Shown here: positions 1-11,192 of the stretch, piece by piece
Position numbering within the stretch: the stretch's first letter is position 1
Layout of the letters: each line of letters opens with the position of its first letter
Assembly (NCBI GenBank): GCA_026826555.1
Contig: JAKSZT010054458.1
Span: 2,787,358 to 2,851,357, forward strand
Length of the DNA: 64,000 nt
Direction of reading: 5' to 3'
From: Tolypeutes matacus
Taxonomy: Eukaryota > Chordata > Mammalia > Cingulata > Chlamyphoridae
Made by a program: the position numbers and the translations under genes
The notes under the pieces: model-generated
Told to the model about the DNA's origin: nothing
Databases searched by the model: none
What the model saw: only the letters and a program-made list of their open reading frames with translations

Positions 1-58
1 TATTGTAATTAATGGTGCTTCTTTTCTGGTAAAATAAAGGAAAGAGAAGCAGGATCTC

Positions 59-283
59 TCTTTTTTTTTTTTTTAATAATTTATAATTTACTTTTCATTG
101 TGGGTAAAAATAAAAATTTTCACAGTACATACCACTATTTGTAAAATGATATATAAATATATATGCATATATGTGCATTTGCTTACAAAAATGTTATTTA
201 TATATATAAATATATTTTAAGAGGTGCTTAGATTACCGAAAATATTACACAGAACCCCCTGGGATTCCCATGTTGCCTTATTC
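59..283 (-). mobile_element. 5'-truncated L1-type 3' tail (young family, called X2 here)
   Basis: Read on the minus strand, this ends in a poly-A run (the T run at 59-74). It matches the bodies at 32438-32674 and 51700-51985: a 'gcaacatgggaatccca' block, a 'gtaatctaagcacctctt' block, then an AT-rich segment holding the palindrome atatatgcatatat. This copy differs more and has an extra 30-40 bp before the A-tail. The 3' block resembles L1 3' UTR ends elsewhere in the window. A 5'-truncated L1 insertion is the simplest reading. I saw no clear target-site duplication. Confidence 0.7.
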
Positions 284-285
284 TT

Positions 286-1380
286 TACGCCAATGGAATG
301 TTATCTGAATCAATGAGATTTTTCTGTGTTTCAAATGGATCTGTATCCTTACGAAAGAAAGGAAGCTAGAGAAGGAGCTTACATTATCAATCTAAATATA
401 TAATAAGTAATGATAAGTCTATACGCTGTCTAATGCAAGATGACAGAGGAAAACTCAATTATCAGTAGACTTAATGTGGCCACATTATTGAATAAATATG
501 TCTTTAGCATAAAGGAAGATAAAATTGAAGTATAACAAAATGAACTCCGCTCTGAATTTGTGAGAAAGCAAAAACTTAGAGTGTACAAAGGATGATCTCT
601 AATGTAGTTGTCAAAGAGATAACAAATATGACAGTTTGTAGGATATTATCCTGCATAAAGTGGGAATTGCATGGAGAAAAGTAGATAGGGGACAACATCC
701 CCCATTGTTACAGAAGTGGCTGGCACTAGAACTGCTGACATCTTTGAGTATGACTTTTTTTTTTATTTTAATTTTTTTCTGCTTGAAATCCTAAGGCCTA
801 TTATGAATTAATACTGTCTCAACAAAGATGAAGAATTGGCTTTGTAACATTTTTCAGTATTCATTTATTTCAAGGAAAAAGAGGTCTATACAATTTATAA
901 CATGAAAAAGATTGTTTTATTAATCACATACATTTTGATTTATTTATTCACTTTTTAAGTATTAGCTTTCTTTCTGAAGTGGAACAGTCATTCATCATGC
1001 ATTGAACAAATTTTTACTGAACAATTACCTTGTGATAAGCATTGTTTTAGATTATGGAGACAGAGCGGTGATACACTCTCAGGAGTACAGTGCTATGCTG
1101 CAGGCTATTTTGTATAGTCCCTGTCCCAGTCCTAGAATCAGGCATGTCTCTAAGGAACCATGGGTCCTTTTATGGGTATTAAAAACCAAGATCTCAGGGC
1201 TGGATGTACTCATTGCTTCTGAAATACCACTGCTTCTAGAAATGCTCAGCAGATAGACAAGCACATATATATTTGTATACCAACCTATTTCTTTGTCTGC
1301 TTAGTGATTTTTTTAATCAATTCCTGGACACTGTTTATCAAAAATTGAACTCTCTTGATATTCTCTTCCAACAGAAAGAA
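286..1380. other. No recognised feature
   Basis: AT-rich single-copy-looking sequence with a short T tract near 747-773. The 84-codon frame at 1002-1256 has no recognisable domain, and an antisense frame overlaps it. I see no gene or repeat I can name. Confidence 0.5.
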
Positions 1381-1566
1381 TTTTTTTTTTTTTTTAAAGA
1401 TTTTATTTATTTATTCATTTATCCCCCCCTTGCTGCTTGTGCTCGCTGGGTCAGCTAACCACGCCGTGCGGGCGGGCTTGCCTTCACCAGGAGGCCCCGG
1501 GAACTGAACCCGGGGCCTCCCATATGGCAAACGGGAGCCCTACTGATTGAGCCACAGCCGCTTCCC
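1381..1566 (-). mobile_element. DAS-type tRNA-derived SINE
   Basis: Minus-strand SINE. The T run at 1381-1395 is its A-tail, followed by an A/T-rich (aaat)n linker and a body containing 'tgctgcttgtgctcgctggg'. The tRNA-like head at the right end has an A box (tggctcaatcagtaggg) and a B box (gggttcagttccc) on the minus strand. It is full length, and its sister at 51088-51264 is nearly identical. A TSD flanks it: agaaagaatttttt (1373-1386, overlapping the tail) and agaaataatttttt (1567-1580), 13 of 14 matching. This family points to armadillo. It would be transcribed by RNA polymerase III and mobilised by L1. Confidence 0.9.
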
Positions 1567-1932
1567 AGAAATAATTTTTTAAATAAAAAATTTTAAGCTT
1601 ATATTGGCGGATATGCTAGGAGAATATCACTTTAATCCAGTCCGGGATTGAATTTATTCAAAATTAGAGTTCATTCTTTGTGAGGCTTGACTTAATTTCG
1701 ATTTTGCCTTCCAACTAGAGTTCCATGTGAGAAGCTGGGGGATATATGGGTCCTTTTCATTGGAAGGTCCTGAACCTTATCTCCTCAGCACTATGAGACT
1801 ACTAGTACCAGTGTTGGCTTAATTTCTCAGCCACTAAGCTGCTGCTTTCTGCTTAGTTTTTATTGCTTGGGAATTGGCAATTGTCTCAAGTGCAGAAACA
1901 GCACAGGCTGGCATATTCATGTTTTTGGGCAT

Positions 1933-2599
1933 TGTGGCAGTTTGAGATTATTTTTGTGAATCCCAAGAAAGAGAAATATTATGTTTGTAAACTGGTTCCG
2001 CTGTGTGTTACACCCTTTGATTGTATTAAATTCAAAGGTTTTAAGTTTACTTAATAAAATCAGTTTAGGACTTTTGATTCAACTAGGTCAGCAAAGCATA
2101 ACTCAGGTTGTATCCCCACTCCCTTGATGGGCTTATACATGGACACTCACTCAAGAAAACACATGGATGAGGAAAGAGTTCTGTCACGTTTGATCCTGAG
2201 GCCTCTGGGAGAGATGTGCCATTCGCCTGATAGTTTGCAGCTGAAGAGAACAGAACAGCTGAGCAGCTGAGAAGGTCCAGAAAAAAAAGGAGCCCTTTGC
2301 CAGAGACTGATTTAGGAATCCCTGAGGTGGGCCCTTTGCCACCCTACAGCTGAGATAAGAAGAAGCTGGGTCAATGGAGCCTTAAGAGGAAGAAGGAAGG
2401 AGAGACCAGGGAATATCACCTGCCATCTTGCTTCAACACGTGGCAGCTGACTTTGGTGAGAAAGTACCTCCTTATGGGATCTTGAGATAAACCCTTTAGG
2501 GCCTTGTAATGGTAAGTTTTTACCCCAAATAAATACCTTTTGTAAAAGCCAAAAGATTCCTGGTACATTGCATCAGTACCCCTTTGGCTGACTAATACA
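1933..2599 (+). mobile_element. Solo LTR of a repeated MaLR/ERVL-like family (copy 1 of 3)
   Basis: It begins tgtggcagtttg and ends ggctgactaataca, the TG...CA limits expected of an LTR. An AATAAA-type signal (ccccaaataaatacc) lies about 70 bp before the end. The same body occurs at 29843-30472 (minus) and 37936-38544 (plus). Shared blocks include 'cctctgggagagatgtgcc', the 'ccattcgcctgatagtttgcagct' region, 'ggagccttaagaggaagaa' and 'tttgcatcagcacccctttgg'. The 5-bp flanks (ggcat / ggtgt) match at only 3 of 5, so the TSD has decayed. No internal retroviral sequence is present. The ends and 5-bp TSD (clear in copy 3) fit the class III ERVL/MaLR group, but I cannot name the family. Confidence 0.8.
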
Positions 2600-4542
2600 G
2601 GTGTTTATCTCTCAGTGTTCCAGATTCCTCAAGTACTAGTAGCTTTTTTTACTCTGAATGTAATTATTGTTTTTCTAGCCCTGTGAGACTTTCAAAATCT
2701 CTGCTCTGTAACTGCTTTCCATTGGCTGTTCTGCTTGGGACTTTTCACTCCTTTGTTCCATGCTGCTTAAAAAGAAGCAAGTGTCTGTCGGGAAAATGTG
2801 GGGAATTTTGGCATCACCTGACTGTGTTTCCCTTTTCTCTATAATCTAGGCTGTTCATGTCCTACTCTTGATGGCTCTCTGATGCCTTCATATAGATATA
2901 TGTTTTTAAATATATATACTGTATCCACCTTTTTTGGTTGTTGTGTGAGATTTGGTGTGCTGCAAGTTATTCTGTCAAAGAGGAAGTCTCAGGATCTTTT
3001 ATTAATAGTATGATACTTAAGCTTGAGATATTGAGGAATCCATTTTTGATATATATAGATATATATATTGAAGTAGATCTGGAATACTGAATGCTTTATT
3101 CCTTTGACAAGGAAAAACTCATATGTAAGAAATTTACTTAATCTCAATCTCATGATTAATGTTTGAGCATTATTTTAGTCACATATTTTGTCTATAGTCT
3201 TAGTAATGGGATGCTTTATTAAAATAAGTGAATAATCACAAAGACATCTTGGTGATTATGTTGAAGATTTTTTTAAAAGTTCTTTTTTTCCCTACGAATT
3301 ACCAAGTTATGATATGTTATGTTTTATGTTAAGGTATGCATATTTAGCAGTGTTTAACCTAATATTTAACAGATCATTTGAAATAGTGCCATGGCTTTAT
3401 ATTCCCTTAAGAGTAAATCAATATTTTCATTCATAAAGGATCAAATATGTGACATTATTATCTCTGGGTTATTGAATCAAGTAAAGATTAGCCTCACCTG
3501 GCATGATCAATTCAAGGAAATAAATTTTATATGCTATTTTAGTTTAAAAGGTTAAATGAAATGCCAGTCATTTATTAGGAAATTTCAGTACTTGGGCTGA
3601 TTTTGAATATTCCAATATGGTAAATAACACTTGAATTGAACTTTCAGAATGGCAGCATATTGTACAATATAAATTAAATCTTTGTAATGGCTCTGAAAAG
3701 TTCAGTGATGATATCATTCTCAGGTCCATGAACATGAAGTGATTATAATACTGAGATAATTTTTTTTTCGTATTCTCCCACCCCCACACCTTTTTTTTTT
3801 TTTTTTTTTTCTTATTTTTCACTTATTATTTCTTGAGGATTTATTATATCTTTGTGCAAAGTTACCCTTACCCACTCATTTCTATACAACATGAAAATAA
3901 ATGGAAAGATGTGAAAAAAGCTAGTATAAAGTCACTCTTATTTTCTATTCCTCTGAGTCCCTGGGAACATCCCTAATAGTCTTCTGGGATAAACTACACA
4001 TAGATTTTTGTATCTGTTCTACTTTTCTTTCTGAACTTATTTATAACAATTAAAAAAAAACTGGGTCTTATTTTGGAACAATAAATTATTTTCTTTCATC
4101 ACTTACAAATATAATAAATTTGTCCTCAGATTTTTGTAATCCCTCTTTATATATCATATTTTAGAAACCATGTTTAAAATGCATACAATTATTATAATAT
4201 AAATTTAATATGAATTTCTCTACTTGATTTTGAACTCTTTGAGAGGTAGTGTCCATCCATATTTTAATAAATTTTTATGCCTATCATCTAGAAGAGGCAC
4301 TGGCATGTGTCTGTTTTTGTAGATATATGAGTAAAAATTATATTATACAATCATAGATTTTACATGATGAAAGAGATTTTAGAGGTCATCCAATAATAAT
4401 CTCTTTACCCAAGATAGGTACCACCTAAGACTGAATTGTTTGATGATAAGAGTTTGTTGATAGGGTCATCCTGGATCTTTTGACTTTAATCAGAACTCTT
4501 TTTCAACTATGAAATTGCATTTTCAATATGGCAAACCATTTT
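2600..4542. other. No recognised feature; AT-rich
   Basis: Low-complexity AT-rich sequence with a T run at 3791-3810 and TA-rich patches near 2900-2920 and 3048-3068. A stretch around 4340-4410 is faintly like an old L3/MIR-type scrap but is too decayed to call. No gene is seen. Confidence 0.5.
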
Positions 4543-4556
4543 AATATGCTATCATC

Positions 4557-4997
4557 ATACTTACTGTGATTCTAGCAATGGAGGAAACTATATCATTGAT
4601 GTGGAGACAGTGGCCACTGGAGGTGAGGGAGTCAGGGAGAGGGGAAAAGAGGTGTAATATGGGGGCATTTTCAGGACTTGGAATTGACCTAGATGACACT
4701 GCAGTGACAGATACAGGCCCTTATATATCCTGCCATAGCCCACAGAATTGAGTGGGAAAGAGTGTAAACTACAATGTAAACTATAGTCCATGCTTAGTGT
4801 GGCAATGCTCCAAAATGTGTTCATCAATTGCAATGAATGTACCACAATAAAGAAAGAAGTTGTAATGTGGGGAAAAGTGGTAGGTCTGGGGAATAGGACA
4901 TGAGATCTCTTATTATTTTTTATGTAACAATTTATGTAATCTAAGTATTTAAAAATGAATAAATAAAAATTATATTAAAAAAATAAAAAAACAAAAA
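4557..4997 (+). mobile_element. X1 retroposon, 5'-truncated copy
   Basis: The copy is collinear with 53750-54163 and with the minus strand of 17548-17950. Shared blocks include 'cagtggccactgg', 'acagatacaggcc', 'ccacaataaagaaaga' and a terminal 'tttatgtaatctaagta', then an A-rich tail. It is flanked by aatatgctatcatc (4543-4556) and aatatactatcatc (4998-5011), 13 of 14 matching. That shows L1-style target-primed insertion with 5' truncation. The 3' end resembles L1 3' UTRs, so it is either an L1 3' end or a non-autonomous element carrying one. Confidence 0.75.
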
Positions 4998-5011
4998 AAT
5001 ATACTATCATC

Positions 5012-5994
5012 CTGGTACATTCTACATTATGGAAGTTGAACAACTTTTGGCATATGTACTTGTTAAATCACATGAAAAATCACTACCTCGTTAGTTTCTC
5101 AACATTTGTTGCTTTCCTTTTACTTAGGAGAGAGAGATATTTTTCCAAATTTACTTTAATTTTTTTGCCATTTTCTATGTGCTTATGAGGTTCTTTAAAA
5201 TGTAACAAGGAGTCGAAGGTTCATTCTTTGCTTTTTAGTTATTCTAACAGTCACTGATATTCCAACATATGTTTGGCACTTGGTGTGTATTTTCTGCAAG
5301 ACATCTACTATGTATGGTTCTACACCTGGAAAATTGTCCTCATAGTTCAGGTAATATTATACAGAGTGGTTTCTTCGGTATTGATTAAAGGTTGATGGTT
5401 GAATTGGAAAGTTAAAGTTATTCATTTGTATCAAAAGACTTTCATAAAAATGAATTGGTTAAGCCTGTACTAACGGACATAATCAAAAGATGTTTTGAAT
5501 AATAACTTCAAATTTAATCCTAAGTATTCCTCTTCATTACAGCACTCTGCCTTCACTGTAGTTAAGAAATGTTTTTAAAAAAAATAAACAAAACAAACAA
5601 ACAAAAAGGGGATTTAGCTGTGGGTGCTTGCTAAGCATTAAATTTATTAAGATTTTTTTTTTTCACTAACAAATTTTCTCTGGCATGTAACTTTGGTAGA
5701 TAATAGTAGTCAGCTTTCTTAGAAAAATAAGACAGCAGTTTGTTCTCAAGTTCCTATTTTGGCGACACTTTAGAATAGTCACTTGCTATAGTTTACTTAC
5801 GCAAAAAACAAACAAACAAACAAAACTTTATATTCTTGAAGCCTGTTTCAGTTTCCTAATTTGAATTAGACTCATCAAATAGTCTGAAGCCATTGTATCA
5901 GCCTTGGTTTCAGTGTATTTGTGGATTCATCTATCCATTACTTTCTATTATATTCTTTCTGATTATGATCTATTGTCTATCTTTCCCACTGAAG
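5012..5994. other. No recognised feature
   Basis: AT-rich sequence with two short (caaa)n runs at about 5588-5606 and 5803-5823. No gene or diagnosable repeat is seen. Confidence 0.5.
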
Positions 5995-6112
5995 TGTAAG
6001 CTCCAGGAAGGCAGGAATCATGTTTACTTTGTTTAGCCATATATCCCAAATTCCTAGAGAAGTGTCTGGCACAGAGAAGGCACTCAGCAAATATTGTTGA
6101 ATGAATGAACCA
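5995..6112 (+). repeat. L2 3'-end fragment
   Basis: The order 'gtaagctccaggaaggcagg', 'agtgtctggcacagagaagg', 'cactcagcaaatattgttgaatgaatg' is the hallmark of the L2 LINE 3' terminus. It is an ancient mammalian remnant without coding content. Confidence 0.75.
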
Positions 6113-6599
6113 GTCATGGTATGCTTCAAAAAAATCAATTATTAAGGAACAAATATAAGGTTATCTATAGACTACGGCTGATGAAGGAGAGATAGTTAAA
6201 AAGAAATCCTTACTCTAAAGGACTTTACTAGAATAAATGCCAAAATAACAGCATAAATAATTATACTGTAGTTAAAAAAGAATCTTCAAAGTAAAGGGAG
6301 TTTTCCATTTCTCCTCTTTTTTTGGCCAACTCATAATTTTATAAGGCAGAAAAATTCAAAATCTTGTTCAACAGTAGTCATACTAAAAAATCATTATTGA
6401 TACAGATAGATTATTTTAAAGAGTATGTATAAGAAAAGGTTAAAGAAAAATGAAGTATCTGAAAATATATCTCTTCTCCAGCCCTCCTCAATTAAAAACA
6501 AGTATTTATTTTTTATGAAAAAAATTACAGAATACTGATCACAGAAACAATTTGCCAGTTGCACTGACTAATTATTGTTCATCTACTATAATGTTGTTA
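6113..6599. other. No recognised feature
   Basis: AT-rich sequence without a recognisable gene or repeat. It adjoins the 3'-truncated end of the antisense L1. Confidence 0.45.
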
Positions 6600-8592
6600 T
6601 TTTACATTTATCTGGTCTACTCTAGCTCTTTTTTGGTTATTATTTGCATGGAATACCTTTCTCCAATCTTTCACTTTTAACCTGATTGTGTCCTTATGTC
6701 AGAGGTGGGTCTCTTGTAGACAACCTATAGACAGTTCATATGTTTTTATCCATTATATCAGTCTATGTGTTTTGATTGGGGAGTTAAATCCACTAACATT
6801 CAGTGTTATTACTATAAAGGCATTACTTCATCCATTTTCTCCTTTGGCTCTCTGTTGTCATATCGTGCTATTGTCTGACTTTTTATCTTTTAGTTTAACC
6901 TTCTTAATAATCTTCATTTCTATACTCTTTTCCATATCTCTTGCCCTTGAATTTTCCTTTCAGGCTGCAGCATCCCCTTTAGTATCTCTTGCAAATCTTG
7001 TCTTTTGTTACCATATTCTATCAGTTTTTGTTTGTCTTGAAGACTATGAACTCACCCTCATTTTTGAAGGACAGCTTTGCTGGATACAGAATTCTTGGGT
7101 GACAGTTTTTCTCTTTCTTCTCTCCTCCATGGTTTCTGATGAGAGGTCAGCACTTAATCTTATCAAGTTTCACTTGTATGTGATACTTTGCTTTTCTCCT
7201 GCTGCTTTAAGAATGTTGTCTTTATCTCTGATATTTGTCATCCTGAATAATAGGTGTCTTATGGTAGGTCTATTTGTATTTATTCTGTTTGGGTGTGTGG
7301 TCCTTTTTGGATATTGATATTTGTATTTCATAAGAGTTAGGAAGTTTTCAGTCATTATTTTCTCAAATATTCTTTCTGCCCTTTTTCCATTCTCTTCTTC
7401 TGGAACACCACTAATATGAATGTTTGTGTGTTTCACATTGTCATTCAATTCCCTGAGACTCTGTTCCATTTTTTCCATTCTCTTCTCTTCCTTTTCTCCT
7501 GTCTTTTCCAGTTCAGATGTTCTGTCTTTGAAATCACTAATTCTATCTTCAAGGAATTCAATCTGTTCTTAAGTACCTCTAATGTATTTTTAATCTTATC
7601 CATCGGGTCTTTCATTCCCATAAGCTCTGTTACTTTTCTTTGCAGGTTTTCAAATTGTTCTTTATGCTCTGCCAGTGTCTTTTTAATATCTTTTATTTCT
7701 TTAGTCATATTTTCTTTAAATTCTTTGAATTTAAATCACTTCTTTGAAGTGATTTAGGAGAGTTGTGTGATTATTACTGATTAATTGTATTAAATCCTGT
7801 ATCTCTTTAGGATATTTGGTTTGTTTTTTGACTGGTCTATCTCTTCCTGTTTCCTAGTATGGCTTGTAACTTTTTGCTGATGTCTAGACATCTGAATATG
7901 TTGCTGAATTTACTCCAATGGCTAATTTCTCTCTCTTGCCTATTATTATTATTTTTTTTCACAGCTCTTCTTTGATATTCGGTTCAACCCACTCTCAGTC
8001 TTTAAAACTGCCCAGCTTAAGTTTTCAATATCAGGTCAGTCACTCACTAGTAGGGCACAGATTTTCTCCCAGGAGTTGGCTATTGAGAGCATGAAGTTTT
8101 TATCCATGCAATTTCCAGACCAGCCAGCAAATGGTGCGAGTCAGCGCACCTTTTCACAGAAGTGTTTCAGCCTTAGCTTTCCTGTGTTCCTGTTGAACCT
8201 CCAGATCAGAGATTCAAAGTGGGCTCTGCTGGCCAAATTTGCTGAAGAAAAGCACCCTGACCCCCATCTCTTTTCCCTAGAAATAGCTGACAGTAGGAAG
8301 ATGTCTGCTCCCCTCTCAATCCACTGCAGTGATCCAGGTGTTTTATCCCAACTTAATATCTTGGGAGTGTGGAAGGAGAGCCTTTCCCAGCCACCACTGG
8401 GCCTTGGTAAGTCAGATTTGTCATTTCAGCTTCTGCATCTCTCTCTCTCCCTCACCCTCCTGGGAGCTGTGTAGCACTCTCCTGATCTGCTGACCCCCAC
8501 AGCAGGTCTTTTGGACAGCTTTTGGTTCTTTCTTGGTTGTTTTTGTGAGAACATTCAGCTTCGCCTGTTAGTCCATCCCCATCTTCCCACAA
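6600..8592 (-). mobile_element. L1 element, 5' half only (5' UTR, ORF1, start of ORF2)
   Basis: Read on the minus strand it runs 5' UTR (about 8592-7770), ORF1 (about 7760-7100), an inter-ORF segment, and the first part of ORF2 (about 6800-6600). It then stops abruptly inside the endonuclease region. The 5' end starts near a 'gggaagatgg' motif like the YY1-type site at other L1 starts. The ORF2 part has the familiar 'ggatttaactccccaatcaaaa' and 'agtgaaagattgga' blocks. Loss of the 3' end implies a later deletion or rearrangement rather than ordinary 5' truncation. The 209-codon hydrophobic frame at 6688-7317 on the plus strand is an antisense shadow. Confidence 0.8.
7170..7760 (-). pseudogene. 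L1 ORF1 remnant (RNA-binding chaperone)
   Basis: ORF1p of L1 is a trimeric RNA-binding chaperone that coats L1 RNA. Two minus-strand frames carry it. 7708-7445 encodes a charged heptad-like stretch typical of the coiled coil (MTKEIKDIKKTLAEHKEQF at its start). 7478-7170 encodes the RRM start, with SLRELNDNVKHTNIHISGVP followed by an acidic run and KIMTENFLTL. The frames overlap, so a frameshift separates the coiled coil from the RRM. The C-terminal domain continues only in broken form toward 7100. The piece is non-functional, and the family assignment is firm. Confidence 0.8.
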
Positions 8593-9955
8593 TCTTTCAA
8601 TTTCTTCTTACAAGAGCATTAGGAAAATTTTTATGATGGGGATTCCTAAATCTAGCATAGGGTGAATGTGATATTGTCAGACATTTTCAATAGGTTGCTT
8701 TTTATCATCACCAGTTGCTGTGTGAGATATAGGAATCTTCAGAGCAAATTATCGTCTTCTTGTGGGGTAATGATTTTCTTCTCAGTCTATTTTTGTATGG
8801 CCAATATACAAGAACAATGATAATTTTGAAATCTTCTCTGTGTTCAGTTTTTCATTGAATTTCACTACACAATTCAAATGTGTAATTTATTAAAGTACAC
8901 ATGACATTTTACCTGTAGGTCCTTGGATGCTTAACTATTGTAATACATACTACTAAAAATCTTCCAAATTTGTCATTATTCAAAGCTCTTAGATTTCTTG
9001 AGAAATATTGTAATATTTGTTTTAAAGAGATATACCTATATCTAATTTATAGCTGTATCTATCTTTATTTATGTGTATGTAGATTACTCCTAAATATATC
9101 ATCTATCTTTGTAAAACTACATCTAATATGTGTTTATATAAACATGTCACACAAGTTATAAAAGAGAGAGAGAGAGAGAGAGAGCAATTGGGAGCCTAGA
9201 TCCTGTCCTTAAAAGAAAACTAATTTCTGGGGTTTAGAGAGGCCAGCAAACTCTGTCAAGCTATATAGTGACATAGATTATACCACATGGAGAACTGTTT
9301 TTACCTCAGTTGGAGACAAGCTAAAGCCTAGAACTAAAACAGGATGAATGGTTTGATTAATGTTATACTTTCTTTACACTCCCAATCTAAAATAAACATG
9401 GATACTATAGCTCTAATAGGAAAGAAAGAAAATAAAAATCTACATAGAAACATCAAGACAAAGAGCAAGGGATCCAGAAAGCCAGAGAGAGCTTCTGCAT
9501 ACCTAGAACCTCCTTCCCAAGTATTCTCTCCTGGGCAATGGCAGTTCCTGGACCAAGGGGTGGTCTCACTGTTCACTTGTGTGGGAGAGAGAGTGATCAG
9601 AATGAAGGAAGGAGTTAGACAAAGATAGAGCCCAGATTGGGTTTTTTTAAAAATAGTAGTTTTCCTAGACTCCATTTTATGTTTCCAGACCCTGGGGAAA
9701 AAGAAAGTCAAAAGATAACCACCCTCCTATCTAATCTATATCCTTGAATTTCCTTGAACCTGACAGATAAAGAGCAATCCTCGTTGAGGGTAAAGTGAAA
9801 GATGGCAGCAGAACAGGAGGACAAAGAAGCCCCATTTCTCTGGGTCCTGATATTGAAATACAATCTGAAAACATATTAATATATAATAGAGTTCCTAGTT
9901 ATAAGATGAAATATGAAGAAAGAAAAATTGTTACATCTTTGAAGAAAAAAGCCAC
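8593..9955. other. Intergenic; (GA)n microsatellite inside
   Basis: A perfect GA repeat lies at 9164-9184. The two overlapping opposite frames at 9334-9711 have no domain I recognise. Otherwise I see nothing. Confidence 0.45.
9164..9184. repeat. (GA)n microsatellite
   Basis: Ten or more uninterrupted GA units, likely length-polymorphic. Confidence 0.95.
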
Positions 9956-10191
9956 AAAAAGACTAAATAAACTGCGAATATTCTTGCTGTCCTGATTTTG
10001 TGATAATCAGGGTAGGCTAAACATTCGCTATATTAGAAACCATGCATGTGTCCCCAGGCCTAGTTTTTCTCCCTAGGTCTGGTTTATAGAATGCTGGTGA
10101 TAAACTAAGCCTGGTTTATTATATGACCATCCTGTATGGGAAAAGACTGTAACTTTGGGTATCTTTGATCAACCTTAAGAGATAGAGCAGA

Positions 10192-10901
10192 GGGACAGAT
10201 GTGGCTCAGGTGGTTGGGCGTCCATCTCCCATATGGAAGGGCCTGGGTTCAACCCCTGGGACCTCCTGGTAAAAAAGAAAAAAGAAAAATATTGAAGGCC
10301 CTGTGCGCAGGTGAGCCGCCAGGCCCCATCCGTGGGTGAGCCGTCAGGCCCTGTGCACAGGTGAGCCGCCAGGCCCCATCCGTGGGTGAGCCGTCAGGCC
10401 CTGTGCGCAGGTGAGCCGCCAGGCCCCATCCGTGGGTGAGCCGTCAGGCCCTGTGAGCAGGTGAGCTGCCAGGCCCCATGTGCTGGTGTGCCACCAGGCC
10501 CCGCGAGTGGGTGAGCCACCAGGCCTTGTGCGCAGGTGAGCTGCCAGGCCCCACAAGCGGGTGAACTGTCAGGTTCCATCCGCAGGTGAGACACCAGGCT
10601 CCATGTGCGGGTGCGCCACCAGGCACCTCAAGCCACGCAGCAAGACGATGACATAACAGGAGAGTGACACAAGGGAGAGCCAAGACGAGACGCACCGAAA
10701 AACCAGGAACTAAGGTGGTGCAGGCAGTAGGATGCCTCTCTCCCACATTGGAGATTCCAAGGATCAAATCCCAGTGAAGACAGGAGGAGAAGGATGAGAA
10801 GAGAGGGCAGGAAATGGACACAGAGAGGTGCCCAGAGAATGGAACAGAAACAGCAAAAATGGTGGTGGAGGGGGGTGGCGTGTGCGTGTGTAAAATTGAT
10901 C

Positions 10902-10932
<31 letters not shown>

Positions 10933-10940
10933 ATCCTTTA
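10192..10940 (+). mobile_element. Composite DAS-type SINE with internal minisatellite
   Basis: The first tRNA-like unit has an A box tggctcaggtgg (10202-10213) and a B box gggttcaacccc (10245-10256), then an A-rich linker. The GC-rich tandem array follows (10298-10622). A second tRNA-like unit comes later, with a degraded B box ggatcaaatccc (10761-10772), ending in (aaat)n at about 10902-10934. This two-headed plan fits the dimeric armadillo DAS SINE as I remember it. At about 750 bp it is much longer than the other copies here because of the array. No clear TSD is visible at its ends. Confidence 0.75.
10298..10622 (+). repeat. 25-bp GC-rich minisatellite, 13 units
   Basis: Thirteen exact-length 25-bp units start at 10298, 10323, 10348 and so on to 10598. 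The first eight or so alternate between a 'gccctgtgcgcaggtgag' type and a 'gccccatccgtgggtgag' type, a 50-bp higher-order repeat. Later units diverge. CAGGTGAG recurs in units 1, 3, 5, 7, 10 and 12. Because 25 is not a multiple of three and stops are absent, all three minus frames stay open here. These are repeat artefacts, not genes. Confidence 0.97.
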
Positions 10941-11192
10941 AAAAATGTAGAGGGGAGGAAGATTCTGACTATAGGTAGTAGTAATACTTTGACGATGCTC
11001 TTTCATGATTTGTTAACAAATGTTTCACAACAATGCAGGGTGTTTGTGGGGGGGTGATGTCTGGGAGCCCTGTATGATGTTATGCGTGTTTGTTTTGTAA
11101 GTTCATGTTTACTGAACACATAGTTTATGTATGTTCATGTATGAATGATATGCTTCAATAAACTGTTAAAAAAAAAAAAAAGACTAAATAAA

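Larger units (their letters stand above)
9956..11192 (+). mobile_element. Retroposed unit with 16-bp TSD, L1-type 3' end, nested SINE
   Basis: The 16-mer aaaaagactaaataaa occurs at 9956-9971 and again at 11177-11192, directly after an A-tail, so 9972-11176 entered by target-primed reverse transcription. The 3' part (about 10945-11176) is collinear with the 3' UTR end at 51300-51470 ('tgatttgttaacaaatgtttcacaacaatg', then 'ttgttttgtaagttca') and finishes in AATAAA-like sequence plus poly-A. A composite SINE occupies about 10192-10940. The 5' part (9972-10191) matches nothing else in the window. It could be a captured host sequence, an unrecognised L1 3' UTR segment, or another element. Confidence 0.75.

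Noticed and set aside
1391..1566. Functional tRNA gene (A and B boxes)
   Set aside because: The boxes belong to a SINE with A-tail and TSD. There is no complete cloverleaf, and the same holds for 10192, 22282 and 51088.
6688..7317. 209-codon plus-strand frame, hydrophobic, looks like a membrane protein
   Set aside because: It is antisense to the L1 ORF1/ORF2 region of the 6600-8592 element. Hydrophobicity arises from reading A-rich coding DNA backwards.
9334..9711. 125-codon minus frame with overlapping plus frame
   Set aside because: No domain or homology recognisable. Mirrored open frames on both strands suggest chance.
10298..10622. CRISPR-like array
   Set aside because: Units are contiguous with no spacers, and the window is plainly mammalian.
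10344..10821. Three overlapping minus-strand frames encoding repetitive proteins
   Set aside because: Generated by the 25-bp array, which lacks stops in every minus frame. No start context, domain or conservation can be argued.
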